Below are positions 1 through 10,920 of a DNA stretch of 64,000 nt, piece after piece; position 1 is the stretch's first letter; every line of letters begins with the position of its first letter. Location of the stretch: positions 75,844,303 through 75,908,302 of the forward strand of contig NC_133935.1 in assembly GCF_031877795.1 (NCBI RefSeq), in the 5' to 3' direction. The position numbers were made by a program, and so were the translations under genes. Origin of the DNA: Strix aluco (Eukaryota > Chordata > Aves > Strigiformes > Strigidae). The notes below the pieces were generated by a model. That model was given only the letters and a program-made list of their open reading frames with translations. It was not told where the DNA came from and did no database searches.

Positions 1-1195
1 GCTATTACTGAAGACTATATTATGTTGAATATTCTTACTATTTTCTTATGCCCAAAATTGGTAAGATGAATTCAAAATCTAAAAACTTTTTCCTTAAAGA
101 ATTTCTCTGCTGTTCTTCTCAAATCATGTCTTTTATATCTTTTGTATTTGCAGCAAAGTTTTATACCACATCTAAATGAAAAGGTTGCTCATTCTTGTTT
201 CACCTCTTTAGAAAGAGAAGTCAGAGCTCTGAAATTCCCCTTTATTAAAAAGGGTTTATAAGGCCTGTTCAAGGCCCAGGATGTAATGTAGGAGTGGCAT
301 AAAGATTAATTTAAAACTGGAAAATATAAGTGACCAAAGCAGTGCTAGTTGTTATACTTTATATAATCCACTTTTATATTTTAAAAATCTTTTTTTTTTC
401 TTCCTTTATTTGACATATTTCTAGGCCGGAAAGGTTTGGGTGACTTTATTCACGCACCAATAATGGAAAGCTGGTGAAATAGCCTCTTTGTTCAAGTTCG
501 GTTGCAGATTAATTTAGGCTAATTTTTTGATCTTTCCAATTAAAAAAAAAAATTAAAATATTGGTGGTTAATCGCTTATTAGTATTTTTTTAATTTATCT
601 TCCTTTTCTGGCTGTGTTCATCAGTAATTAATCTCAAAATTAGTGAAGAAGGAGGGGAATTGCATTAGGAAAGACATTTTTGTTAATTTTTCATAGTAGT
701 GAGGGGGCCTTCTGTCGCTGTGGGAAATCTTTCTCTTCTTGTTTTTTTGTGGTTCTGCTGTCTGTCAGCTTTTTTAACACTGTAGGTGATTTCTGGAAAA
801 TTGTAAGGAATTCTAAAATGATGGCACCTTGGTGCCAGGAAAGCTAGCTCTTTTTTCCTGGCTTCATGAGCAAATCGGTAAATGCTCTAGATGGGTAGTC
901 TCCAGTTTTTTGAGGGGCTATTTAGACACCATCAGTCAACAGTCAGTTAATGTGATGGGTATTATCTTGCACATTGTTTTTCATATGCAAAAGAATAGGA
1001 GAATGTTTTACTCTACTGTGACTTAAAGACTTCCTAAACTAATATTATCTAATATTGTTCAATACAGATGTTTAACATGTTCAATACATATGTAAACTAA
1101 TCTAATAATATCTAATATTGCTCAATACATATGTGAATAAAAACCCCATTGTGTAATTTTTGCTTTTTAACTATGTCGTTGTTTTGCATTACTAG
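1..1195 (+). other. PHTF2: PHTF2 intron (3' part)
   Basis: This is AT-rich DNA upstream of the first recognisable PHTF2 exon. It ends in a polypyrimidine-containing acceptor, with AG at 1194-1195. I looked for an earlier PHTF2 exon and found no open stretch that I could tie to the protein. It contains homopolymer T and A runs (around 390 and 541) and a local duplication at 1036-1134. Confidence 0.7.
1036..1134. repeat. Local imperfect tandem duplication
   Basis: A 36-bp segment at 1036-1071 (begins AAACTAATATTATCTAATAT) recurs at 1094-1134 with a short insertion and a few substitutions. A partial third piece (TTCAATACATATGT) lies between them. It sits in PHTF2 intron just before the penultimate coding exon and is most simply slippage or local duplication in AT-rich DNA. 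Confidence 0.7.
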
Positions 1196-2104
<909 letters not shown>

Positions 2105-2125
2105 CTCTGGAAGATCAAATCTTGA
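2105..2125 (+). CDS. PHTF2: PHTF2 terminal coding segment (six codons plus stop)
   Basis: Immediately after the acceptor TTTTCCAG (AG at 2103-2104), the sequence reads CTC TGG AAG ATC AAA TCT TGA, which gives LWKIKS and a stop. This completes the phase-0 reading frame from the exon ending at 1321. LWKIK followed by one more residue is the characteristic end of PHTF proteins, so this very short coding piece is well supported despite its size. It is too short for ordinary ORF detection. The remainder of the exon is 3' untranslated sequence. Confidence 0.87.
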   Translation, partial: LWKIKS

Positions 2126-4470
2126 CAATATATAAAGAAGATGAGATAACACAGTGTTATAGAAAAGCTCATTGATTGACAAAACTGCCTCAAATCAGCC
2201 ACTGAATTTGTATTTCAGATGCTACAACCTCTTCAAGGATGTTGTTTGGAAAATTGAAGTGTTTACATCTGACTCTCTTGTGCAATCTTTGTATTTATTT
2301 CACCTTCTCACTGTTTTATGTTCATTTTAGTTGACATTTATATTTTATTTTCAAACTTATTTGTTTAGTTTTGGAAAGGGTCAGATTTGGGAAGCGTCAA
2401 AAACTGTGTGTCTTGAAATCCTGGAAATTGATTACACAAAATTACTATATCTGTTGTTAAAGCTGAAGCCAATGCTGAACATTTTTAGTTACAGTAAGGC
2501 TATATGGAAGTAATTTGATTTTTGACAGTGTGGTAAAATTGCTTAGAATATTTCATTTGCACCAATCATTTATGAAGACAACATCAATAGATGTTTGGTT
2601 GCAATAGAAAAGTGAGACATGCACAAAAAATAAAGTGCTGACAATACAGTATGACAGGTAGCAGAAACATTTTATATTACTCTTAGAAGCAAGTGGGATT
2701 TTTGAATATTTTGAGTAATTCCAGGATCTAAACTCATATAGGCTGCAGTTTAAATATCCTGGGATATTAATAAGGTATTATATAACAAGTCAACAAGTGC
2801 TCTTTGATAACACTTTTATTAGAGCAATAATTGTAAATGGTTACCATGCTGTATGATATTTTGATAAAATTAAATATTGTATTTATTTGAAATACTGGGC
2901 TGTTCTGCGCAGCTCTGACTGTGCATGCTCAATATGTGCACTTTTTATTATTACTTTTAATGAGAAACTTCATATATATACATATAAATGTATATTATTT
3001 GGAATATATTATGGTGAACTATGGAGCAGTATATATTATATGTTGAGGTTGAATATTTAAACAAGCAAAAGATTTAGTGGTGAAAGGAATGCTATGAATG
3101 ACTGAGCATAAGACAGACAGATGCTCTCCTTTTGTACACTATAGTATATGCCATTCATACCACATTGAAGTTTAAGAACAGTTAAACACAGAAAACAAGT
3201 TTTTACAGTGAGCAGCAGAGCTCACAAAGCCTGGTATTTGGCAGATTTGTGTTGTCAGATAACGTCCTTTCGGCTGGTTCTTCCCCAGCAGGGGTCATTC
3301 TCTAGTGCTTTGCCGGCTGGGTTTCCCAGCCTTGAGTTTCCCACCTCTTACTCTGCCTTGTATCCCTGCCTCCCACGTGGACCAGTCATATTGACTCGTG
3401 GTTCTTCACTGTGACAAAAATAGATGTTCACCCAAGTAGAAAAAAGCTACTTGGAACAAACTTCCCATCTATAAATTATTCTGGGAGGATTAATATCACC
3501 AGGCACAAGTATTCTTACATTTTATGTTTCTAAAATAGTGGCTTCATATTGAAAAATGACAAGTTAAGTAAGTGACAAGAGTCTGGATGTTGCACTATGT
3601 TTGCTAATCTTCAGAATCTTGAAAGATTTGAAGTAATGTATCTTAAACTTATGTGGTATAAAAATATTTTTATATATAAAGCAACACAAACAAGCATTTT
3701 GTATTTTATTTGCCTCTGTACTAATGTTTAATAATGACCAAAGTGCATTCTGGTTTTTGAAAGAATGTATTACTGGAGCTTTAAGAACATACTATAGTTT
3801 CTCATGTGAAAACTTCAGCTGCATCTGATGTTTCTTCTTTCTCTGTTGTTTGATGTTGGGATTGTTTTTAAAAATTAAGTACATTTTATACACAGTTTTT
3901 TCCAAGTTATGGTACAGACCTACACAGAACTTAATTTTGCACAAAATATATTTTAAGAAAAAAAGTACAGCAGGAGTTCTATGGGTGATAAGATAAGGCT
4001 ATTGCTTTCTACAGCCTGTCGCTATTACAAAACCATTCTTCACTCTAGAATGGAATTATTTTTAGAAATGTAAAATGGTGAATATATGGTTTTCATTACC
4101 TTTAAAAGAAGGGAGGGAGGGAAAACATTGCGGTTTTGGTTGAAGGTGAAATTAGTTTAACCATGTATACCTCAGCAACTAGCACTGTGCTGGATTGTTG
4201 CACTAACAAATGGCGGCTTGGGGAGAGTAAAAGATTTGTGAAATGAAATTACAAATAATAAAAACCTTTATTTGCTACCATTAGGTATATTCATTATCTT
4301 AAAAATGGGAGAGGTTTATTTTCCATCCCTCAACATGGAAAATCCAGTATGAGAATAGAGGCAAGTAGAAATATGGCAGATCCTGCGTGTTAACTGTTAT
4401 TTTTTGCCACATGTTTTGTAACTGAAAGTGTGATCAGGCTTGGAATAAAGCTTTCTATGGTTGATGGTAA
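2126..4470 (+). other. PHTF2: Probable PHTF2 3' UTR
   Basis: Noncoding, AT-rich sequence follows the PHTF2 stop codon. AATAAA hexamers occur on the + strand at 2629-2634, 4257-4262 and 4444-4449. The last is followed by GT-rich sequence, so a 3' UTR of about 2.3 kb is plausible, with an optional short form ending near 2.65 kb. A GC-richer patch at about 3200-3415 has an open frame but nothing recognisable. The exact end is inferred and needs transcript data. Confidence 0.5.
4444..4449 (+). terminator. PHTF2: Candidate PHTF2 polyadenylation signal
   Basis: A canonical AATAAA is followed within about 40 bases by GT-rich sequence (TGGTTGATGG, then ATGTGGTGAG). It is the best-placed distal signal downstream of the PHTF2 stop. 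An earlier AATAAA at 2629-2634 is a possible proximal alternative. Confidence 0.4.
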
Positions 4471-5955
4471 AAAAGAAAAAAAAATGTGGTGAGCTATATC
4501 TTTTAACAATATCGAGCGTATTTTTGAGTTTGCCTGTTTTGATTTAAATCCATATATTTAAATTAAAGATATTTGGGAGAGAAATCCTATACGTGGAATG
4601 CAAATGATGATTGTCAAAATTGCACTTTATTGCAAGAGCAGAAGCTTTCAGACACTTAGTTATGCAAAGTAGTTTAATTTTATTAAGACTACTGGACATG
4701 CAGCTTCCAAAAAACTGTTTCTATTTGAAAAATGTTGAAACAGAATTTAGTCCTATTTCACCAGGATGTAAGGGATTAATTTCAATGACCGTTTTGACTG
4801 TTTCTTTATGTCACAAGATATACCTCCATGTAAAAGTCAAAATGCAAGCGAACTAAAGTACTTACTGAAGTCAAAGTGAAATGTTTCAATAACATGTTGT
4901 GGATTATTTGGACAAAATTAATGTGTGATAACTTATGTATTTTATTTGTTTACTGATTAGTGAAATATTTTCTAACAGAAAATTATTCTATTAACAGCTC
5001 TCCAACACCCTTTTTTATTAGCCTAATTTTGGCTTTTCCAAAGCTTAGTCTTTGGGTTTTAAACGTGTTCTGCTAGGTGTATCCCCATGACCACTGATGA
5101 CTGGGCAGTAGGTTACATGCCACACTGTGTTCATTTGTTCACTTTCTAAACTTATTCCAAATGTGGACTATTTACAATTTAAGATTTCTTTTGATGGCCA
5201 TGAAAGATACTACATACATTGAGAAATTAACATCTTTTGAGAGCCATTCTTTTTAACATCCATCTCTAGCTCACACCTTAGTGTGCCAGAATTCTCAGAT
5301 ATTGCCAGAAAATGTTATGCATAGTGCAAGTTTCCTTAGTCCAGACCTCTTCTACGTCTAAGTACCTTCCAAAATAGTTATGAAGCTGAAGATGATAGGA
5401 TCTGAATGATGCATTGTTACTTACTGGCTTGCCAGATCATGTCCCATTTTTATCAATCCTGACCTTAAAGCCATCCCATCCAATAGAAAATCCTACATGG
5501 AATCTATGCAGCTGTCAGTGTTCAGGCACAAATTCAGCATATGCTGAGTATGTCCTCTGTCTTACACTAGTTGTTATGACTGGGAAATCCTGGTACCTCC
5601 TAAAAAAGTTGTTCTACAGCTCATAACATGGAGCTAAGTTTACATGTGTCCTCCTGAATGACACAGAAAGACACTTCAGTAATTTGATTAGTCCTTTATG
5701 TTATCTTCTGTGGATGGGACCTTTAAAATCCTTTGATAGATATCAAATTTAGTAACTTCCAAAAGCTGCTCTGTATTGTTGAGCACATCTCATTCCAAGT
5801 AATGCTTAAGAATATTACTGGTTCAAATTTCAATAATCCATCTTTGGCATCCAGCAGTATACAGCAGAGACTTATTTATCTGTTTTCTACAGATGGTGAT
5901 AGTGGGCAGCTGCTGCTGTCTTTGCTAGATACTTCAAAACCAAAGGCATCCAACT
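4471..5955. other. Intergenic, no feature recognised
   Basis: AT-rich DNA between the probable PHTF2 3' end and the repeat cluster. Open frames at 4611-4856, 5414-5626 and 5733-5975 have no domain or family signature that I can see. Confidence 0.6.
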
Positions 5956-6039
5956 TGATCCTGTATCAGGTTTGAGGCAGATAGGGCTTCCTGACAACAA
6001 GGTGTCAGAAGGTCTTGCTCCAGTGCTCTCATACCAAAG
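5956..6039. repeat. 84-bp repeat, copy A
   Basis: This 84-bp block starts TGATCCTGTATCAGGTTTGA and ends CATACCAAAG. It recurs at 8652-8735 in the same orientation with three substitutions and no gaps (about 96% identity). Flanking sequence is unrelated on both sides. Both copies are open on the - strand and would read a shared peptide containing STGARPSDTLLS. There are no splice-site dinucleotides at the borders, so an exon is unlikely. It is probably part of an unclassified dispersed repeat. Confidence 0.8.
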
Positions 6040-6210
6040 GCAGAAAAAGGCTGTTGGGTCTGGTATACCCACTGCTCCCTCCTCAGATAGACTTCTGTTA
6101 CCGGTTTCTCAGTTGTGAATTTGCTGCAATGTAACAGAGAACTTTGGAGGAGGAATGCATAATTCTTTTTTCTTAGTCCATAGAACAATCTTGTTTTTAC
6201 TGCATGACTG

Positions 6211-7103
6211 CACAAAAGTAAGTTTGCAGATGACACCAGGTTGGGTGGGAGTGTTGATCTGCTCGAGGGTAGGGAGGCTCTGCAGAGAGATCTGGACAGG
6301 CTGGAGCGATGGGCTAAGGCCAACTGTAGGAGTTTCAATAAGGCCAAATGCCGGGTGCTGCACTTGGGCCACAACAACCCCCAGCAGTGCTACAGGCTTG
6401 GGGAGGAGTGGCTGGAGAGCTGCCAGTCAGAGAGGGACCTGGGGGTGTTGATTGACAGCCGGCTGAACATGAGCCAGCAGTGTGCCCAGGTGGCCAAGAA
6501 GGCCAATGGCATCCTGGCTTGTATCAGAAATAGCGTGGCCAGCAGGGACAGGGAAGGGATCTTACCCCTGTACTCGGCACTGGTGAGGCTGCACCTCGAT
6601 GACTGTGTTCAGTTTTGGGCCCCTCACTACAAAAAGGACATTGAATTACTCGAGCGTGTCCAGAGAAGGGCAACGAAGCTGGTGCAGGGTCTGGAGCACA
6701 TGTCGTACGAGAAGCAGCTGAGGGAACTGGGGGGGTTTAGTTTGGAGAAGAGGAGGCTGAGGGCAGACCTCATCGCTCTCTACAGCTACCTGAGAGGAGG
6801 TTGCAGAGAGCTGGGGATGAGTCTCTTTAACCAAGTAACAAGTGATAGGATAAGAGGGAATGGCCTCAAGTTGTGCCTGGGAAGGTTTAGACTGGATATT
6901 AGGAAGCATTTCTTTACAGAACGGGTTGTTAGGTGTTGGAATGGGCTGTCCAGGGAGGTGGTGGAGTCCCCATCCCTGGAGGTGTTTAAGAGTCGGGTTG
7001 ACATAGCGCTGAGGGATATGGTGTAGTGGAGAATGGTCAGTGTTAGGTTAATGGTTGGACTAGGTGATCTTCAAGGTCTTTTCCAACCTAGATGATTCTG
7101 TGA
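6211..7103 (+). mobile_element. CR1 LINE, 5'-truncated, relatively young
   Basis: This is the 3' portion of a CR1 non-LTR retrotransposon. It begins inside the reverse transcriptase domain, at the FADD box (KFADDT at 6220-6237). It runs through the typical CR1 ORF2 C-terminus (for example [49 protein letters not shown]) to the TAG at 7024-7026. The short 3' UTR with TTCCAACCTAGATGATTCTG follows, the usual CR1 tail built on an ATTCTATG-type repeat. Truncation at the 5' end is normal for CR1. The uninterrupted frame points to a young copy compared with the other CR1 fragments in the window. Confidence 0.95.
6214..7026 (+). pseudogene. CR1 ORF2 C-terminal fragment, open
   Basis: This is an open stretch of about 270 codons with no in-frame stop before the native TAG. 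It has no own ATG at the N-terminus because the element was truncated on insertion. It starts at the FADD catalytic box and lacks the endonuclease and most of the reverse transcriptase, so it cannot support retrotransposition. There is no reason to treat it as a host gene. Overlapping antisense frames at 6109-6372, 6646-6909 and 6786-7004 are shadows of it. Confidence 0.9.
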
Positions 7104-8651
7104 AAATATATCTATGTTGGTACAGGAGATGGGGAAGCAAACCTTTTAGTCATAAATAGCAACCAGCAAACTGTGTGGGGAAAGCAGTCTTCTTCCAATG
7201 TCATTATTTTCAAGGTAGCAGAGAAAATCATCTTGTGAAGGAGCCTGTGTTATTTCCACAATAGTCTTTGCTTGTACTATGGCTTTCCTCTCAAATGTTG
7301 CTTTCTTACCTTGTCAGCCTTAGGAAAATGAATCAGTCCTTGCTGGACTGTTAAGATCCTGCTTTGCTGACATTTTCTTTTCCTCAAAATCACCGTCATC
7401 TTGTCATCTGTGATGGATGGAGCCTGGAGATGTCCTTTAAAGTTCCTGTATGAGGTGTGTTCAGCCAGGGGGTGATTTTGGCAATTCTGATAGACCTTGG
7501 GGAGTGTCTGGCCCAGGAGTCAAAAAGAGTGCTGCAAAACATCTGGAAGATATCTGTACTGCCAATATTTGTGACTTGGCTGATAGAGGTGTTTGTGGTA
7601 ATACCTGTCAGCTCTGTTCATTTTATCTGCTCATTTTGCCTATTGCCTTGCTAATTGAGCAGATAGACCCTACTGGTGACAGCAACCAAACGGTTCTCCT
7701 GGGAAGGGAGGAATGTCCAAATCTGCCATGGGCAGTTTGTGATAAGGATAACTCAGGAAAGGAAGGGAGTGTGATTCCTCTAATCTCTGGACCTACTGTG
7801 TCCTGACTCGCTTCTGGTGGGTCAGAGTTGGATATCTGCATTATTAAATATAAAGTGTGAGCCCAGCATTGCCTGGGGCTTGGCGGAGAGAGATTTCCTC
7901 CTTAATGCCTCGAGCAGTCAGTCGCTTCTAACCTCAAATCTGGCATGTGCTGCATGTTCTCTAGGCATACAGGCACCCTTCAGAAGGGCCTTCTTGTGAA
8001 GATCTTCTCTATTAGGGACTCCAAGATCTTTCCCATAGTGTGCTTCTAGTTTCCTTGATTAGGCTTGAGACAGAACTTGCAATGGACAGTTCAGTGATAA
8101 TAACAGAAACCTCCAGAAATCATGGAGGAGGCTGCAGCTGTGAGTGATCCCTTGTCACTTGGTCTTGCTGTGGATGCAGGATGGTCGTCTTGCAGGCTGA
8201 AGACTGTTGTTGACCTGTGACTGTAGATACTGTGACATACCCAAGTCACCTTGGGGAGGCTAAATCATGCAGAGAGATCAGTTCTGAATGTAGAAGACCC
8301 CCATGTCCTCTAACCAGTCTCAAAGCTGGTCAGCTACTGCCACCGGGTGTTTGTCCTCTTCGGTCATTTTGATCCTCATGAATATGGTACCCTATGGACT
8401 GTAATAGCTATGGGCAACTACAGTAGTCTTGAGGATGCTGTAGACTGTTGCTTAATATCAGGTGTTTGGTATAGGGGATGTTCCATGTGAAGGAAAATTT
8501 GTCAACCATCTTCTGGCTGTATCAGTAGTTGGATCTGCTTCCCCAGCCTGAGGCCAGCCCCTTGCAGAGAGCTCTGCTTGGGGCCAGTGGTGGAGCACAC
8601 TGCTACCATCACAGCAGCCTGGACACTTTGCCAGCCGTTCTGCACTTCAGC
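7104..8651. other. Unclassified sequence between CR1 and repeat copy B
   Basis: About 1.5 kb, less AT-rich than the surroundings, with several overlapping open frames on both strands (for example 7450-7806 +, 7623-7841 -). I recognise no gene. On the - strand around 8278-8367 there is a coding-like stretch, TEEDKHPVAVADQL, then one TGA, then DWLEDMGVFYIQN. This suggests a decayed coding or retroelement remnant. The identity is unknown. Confidence 0.4.
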
Positions 8652-8735
8652 TGATCCTGTATCAGGTTTGAGGCATATAGGGCTTTCTGACAACAAGGTG
8701 TCAGAAGGTCTTGCTCCAGTGCTGTCATACCAAAG
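8652..8735. repeat. 84-bp repeat, copy B
   Basis: Second copy of the block at 5956-6039, in the same orientation, with three mismatches over 84 bp and abrupt loss of similarity on both sides. On the - strand it lies within an open frame of 110 codons (8502-8834). The intervening 2.6 kb contains the CR1 at 6211-7103. Confidence 0.8.
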
Positions 8736-9906
8736 ATGCAACGGAGATTTGTCTAAGTGGGTATGTAAGACCATGGATTTTAATTGTTGTATATTAATGT
8801 AAAAAAAAATCTTGGGCCAGAATCTAAGTCCCATCTTGGTTTCACCAGGGAAGGTTTGCGGTGTGGCAAAAGGAATAAATGGGAAGGGGCAAAGAAAACC
8901 ATTTGCTTGATGCCAGCGGCATTAACCATCAGGTTGCCATTATGAGCTTGTCATTTGAGAACTTCCCACTGTTACCTTTGGTATACGTCCTTATGGAATA
9001 TCTTTATGCAAGTGCAAAATACCCATATAGACTTAGTTTAGATTAAACGTTGAAGAGTTAATATGTAACTTCAATGTGTTAAAAATAACTCTTCCAAAGT
9101 GTTATTATGAAATAATATAAAATTAATTTTAAAAATTTATACTTTTATATTTTTCTTCCCCATTCTTTTTCACGCTTTAATAATTTTGCACTTGAGCTGA
9201 CACTTGCCATCTTTAAACAAAATTTCAGAAATCTGAAATTGCTGCAGATAGGTTTCATGATAAAAAGTCAACTCTCTGGGCTGTAAACAATGCCATGTCT
9301 CCTGCTATCAGTAAAGGGATTCTCTGGGGAGAAAAATTGAGATTTTCTTTTCCTTTCTAGCTCTTGAGTTGAAGCTACAACCTTCAGTATGGACACAAAC
9401 ACCTGTGATAAAATAAACAGCACTGATTGCTGGTGAGATTAATTTTTTCCAGTACAGGTTTGTATAATTTTATTATCTGGAGTAAGAAATGAGGTCATGC
9501 CGCAGAAAGATTTGTCTTTTTTACTTTCTTTTTTCCTATGTTTGATTAATAAATTCAAACAAAAGAAAGCACATGCACTTTAGGGATAAACTTACAAAAT
9601 TATTTTATTTGTTACTCATTTATTACTTAAGTCTTTATGTTTGAAAATGACAGTATTTTATGTTTAGGCACACTTGCCTTCTTGAACACCTACCCACCCA
9701 ACTTTTTGCTTCTAGCCCTTACAAACAGCTCCTGCCCCTTGAGCATGGTCTTACTGGTAAAGAAATCTATCAGGGATTAGGTGGCTACATCCTTACAGCA
9801 TCGCAATCCAAGCTTGAGTCTCTAGACACGTGGTTGTAAATCAAATTAAATCTTTTGCTTTTGCTCTCTCTCATGCATGTGAATGGACGGGAAGTGAATT
9901 ACTCGG
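8736..9906. other. Intergenic, no feature recognised
   Basis: AT-rich spacer between the 84-bp repeat and the LTR. I see no gene or repeat that I can name. Confidence 0.5.
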
Positions 9907-10920
9907 TGTTGTGGTTTCAGCCCAGCCAGCAACAGAGCACCACATGGGCACTGGCTCACTAGTTATCCTCTCCTTCCCCCCTGGTGGGATGGGGAGGCGA
10001 AAATATGATGAAAGGCTCATGGATACAGTCAAGAACAGGGAGAGATCACTCACGAATTACTGTCACAGCCAAGACAGACTTGACTGGGGAAAAAAAATCA
10101 ATTTAATTTGTTATCAATAGTAGGATAATGAGAAATAAAACCAGATCTTAAAAACTTTACTCCTGAATTCTCTACCTCTTCCCCCTGCAGTGGCACAGGG
10201 GGACAAGGAATGGGAACTGTGATCAGTTCATCACACATTGTTTCTGCCGCTCCTTCCTTCTCTGGGGGAGGACTCTTCACGCTCTTCCCCTGCTCCAGCA
10301 TGGGGTCCCTCCTGCAGCAGACAGCCCTCCATGAACGTCTCTAACGTGAATCCTTCCCACGGGCTGCAGCTCTTCATGAACTGCTCCACTGTGGGTCCCT
10401 TGCACAGGGTGCAGCCCTTCAGGAGCAGACTGCTCCAGCGTGGGTCCCCCACAGGGTCACAAGTCCTGCCAGAAAACCCGCTCCAGCGTGGGCTTCCCAT
10501 GGGGCCACAGGACCCCCGGCTACAGGTGGAGATCTGCTCCACCGTTACCCTCTATGGGTGCAGGGCACAGCTGCCTCACCATGGGCTGTACCACGGGCTG
10601 CAGGGGAATCTCTGCTCTGGCCCCTGGAGCACCTTCTCCCCCTCCTTCACTGACCAGGGTGTCTGCAGACTTGTTTCTCTCACATATTCTCGCTTCCCTT
10701 TCTGTCTGTAGTTGCTGCTGGGCAGTTTTTTCCCCTACTAAAATATGTTATCCTAGAGTTGCTATCACTGTCAGGCTCAGCCTTGGCCAGGGGCAGGTCT
10801 GTCTTGGAGCTGGCTGGCATTGGCTTCATCAGACATAGGGGAACCTTCCAGCAGCTTCTCACAGGAGTCACCCTTGTAGCCTCCCCTGCTACCAAAACCT
10901 TGCCACACAAACTCAATACA
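9907..10920 (-). mobile_element. Solo LTR of an avian endogenous retrovirus
   Basis: This 1014-bp unit has TG...CA ends: TGTTGTGG at 9907 and CAATACA at 10920. On the - strand it reads 5' TGTATTGAG to 3' CCACAACA. Its left end (GTTTCAGCCCAGCCAGCAAC, then GAGCACCAC) and right end (TACCAAAACCTTGCCACACA) match a widespread avian LTR type as I know it. It is flanked by CTCGG (9902-9906) and CTTGG (10921-10925), a 5-bp target duplication with one mismatch. No gag, pol or env sequence adjoins it, so it is a solo LTR left by recombination. I do not assign an exact family. Open frames inside it are not genes. Confidence 0.82.
10285..10585 (-). repeat. Degenerate ~50-bp tandem units inside the LTR
   Basis: The motif TGCTCCAGCGTGGG and variants recur at about 10291, 10338 (degenerate), 10382, 10431, 10479 and 10535, roughly every 44-56 bases. 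Each is followed by CAGGGTGCAG-like or CACGGGCTGCAG-like sequence. This makes a decayed array of about six units within the LTR, GC-rich relative to the flanks. Confidence 0.7.

Noticed and set aside
420-480. Possible additional PHTF2 exon after an AG at about 432
   Set aside because: The acceptor-like sequence is not followed by an open frame that resembles PHTF2, and no matching donor was evident.
5956-6039. The 84-bp block as a duplicated exon
   Set aside because: Neither copy has proper AG and GT dinucleotides at the borders on either strand.
5934-6377. 147-codon minus-strand frame
   Set aside because: It overlaps the start of the CR1 and the 84-bp repeat and has no recognisable domain. 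It is treated as a shadow.
5956-8735. The two 84-bp copies as the LTRs of a provirus
   Set aside because: Only 84 bp is shared, with no TG...CA ends or target duplication seen and no retroviral genes recognised between them. The middle is partly CR1.
10238-10838. Overlapping open frames of 103-157 codons on both strands
   Set aside because: All lie within the LTR, and their length comes from the GC-rich tandem units rather than from a gene.
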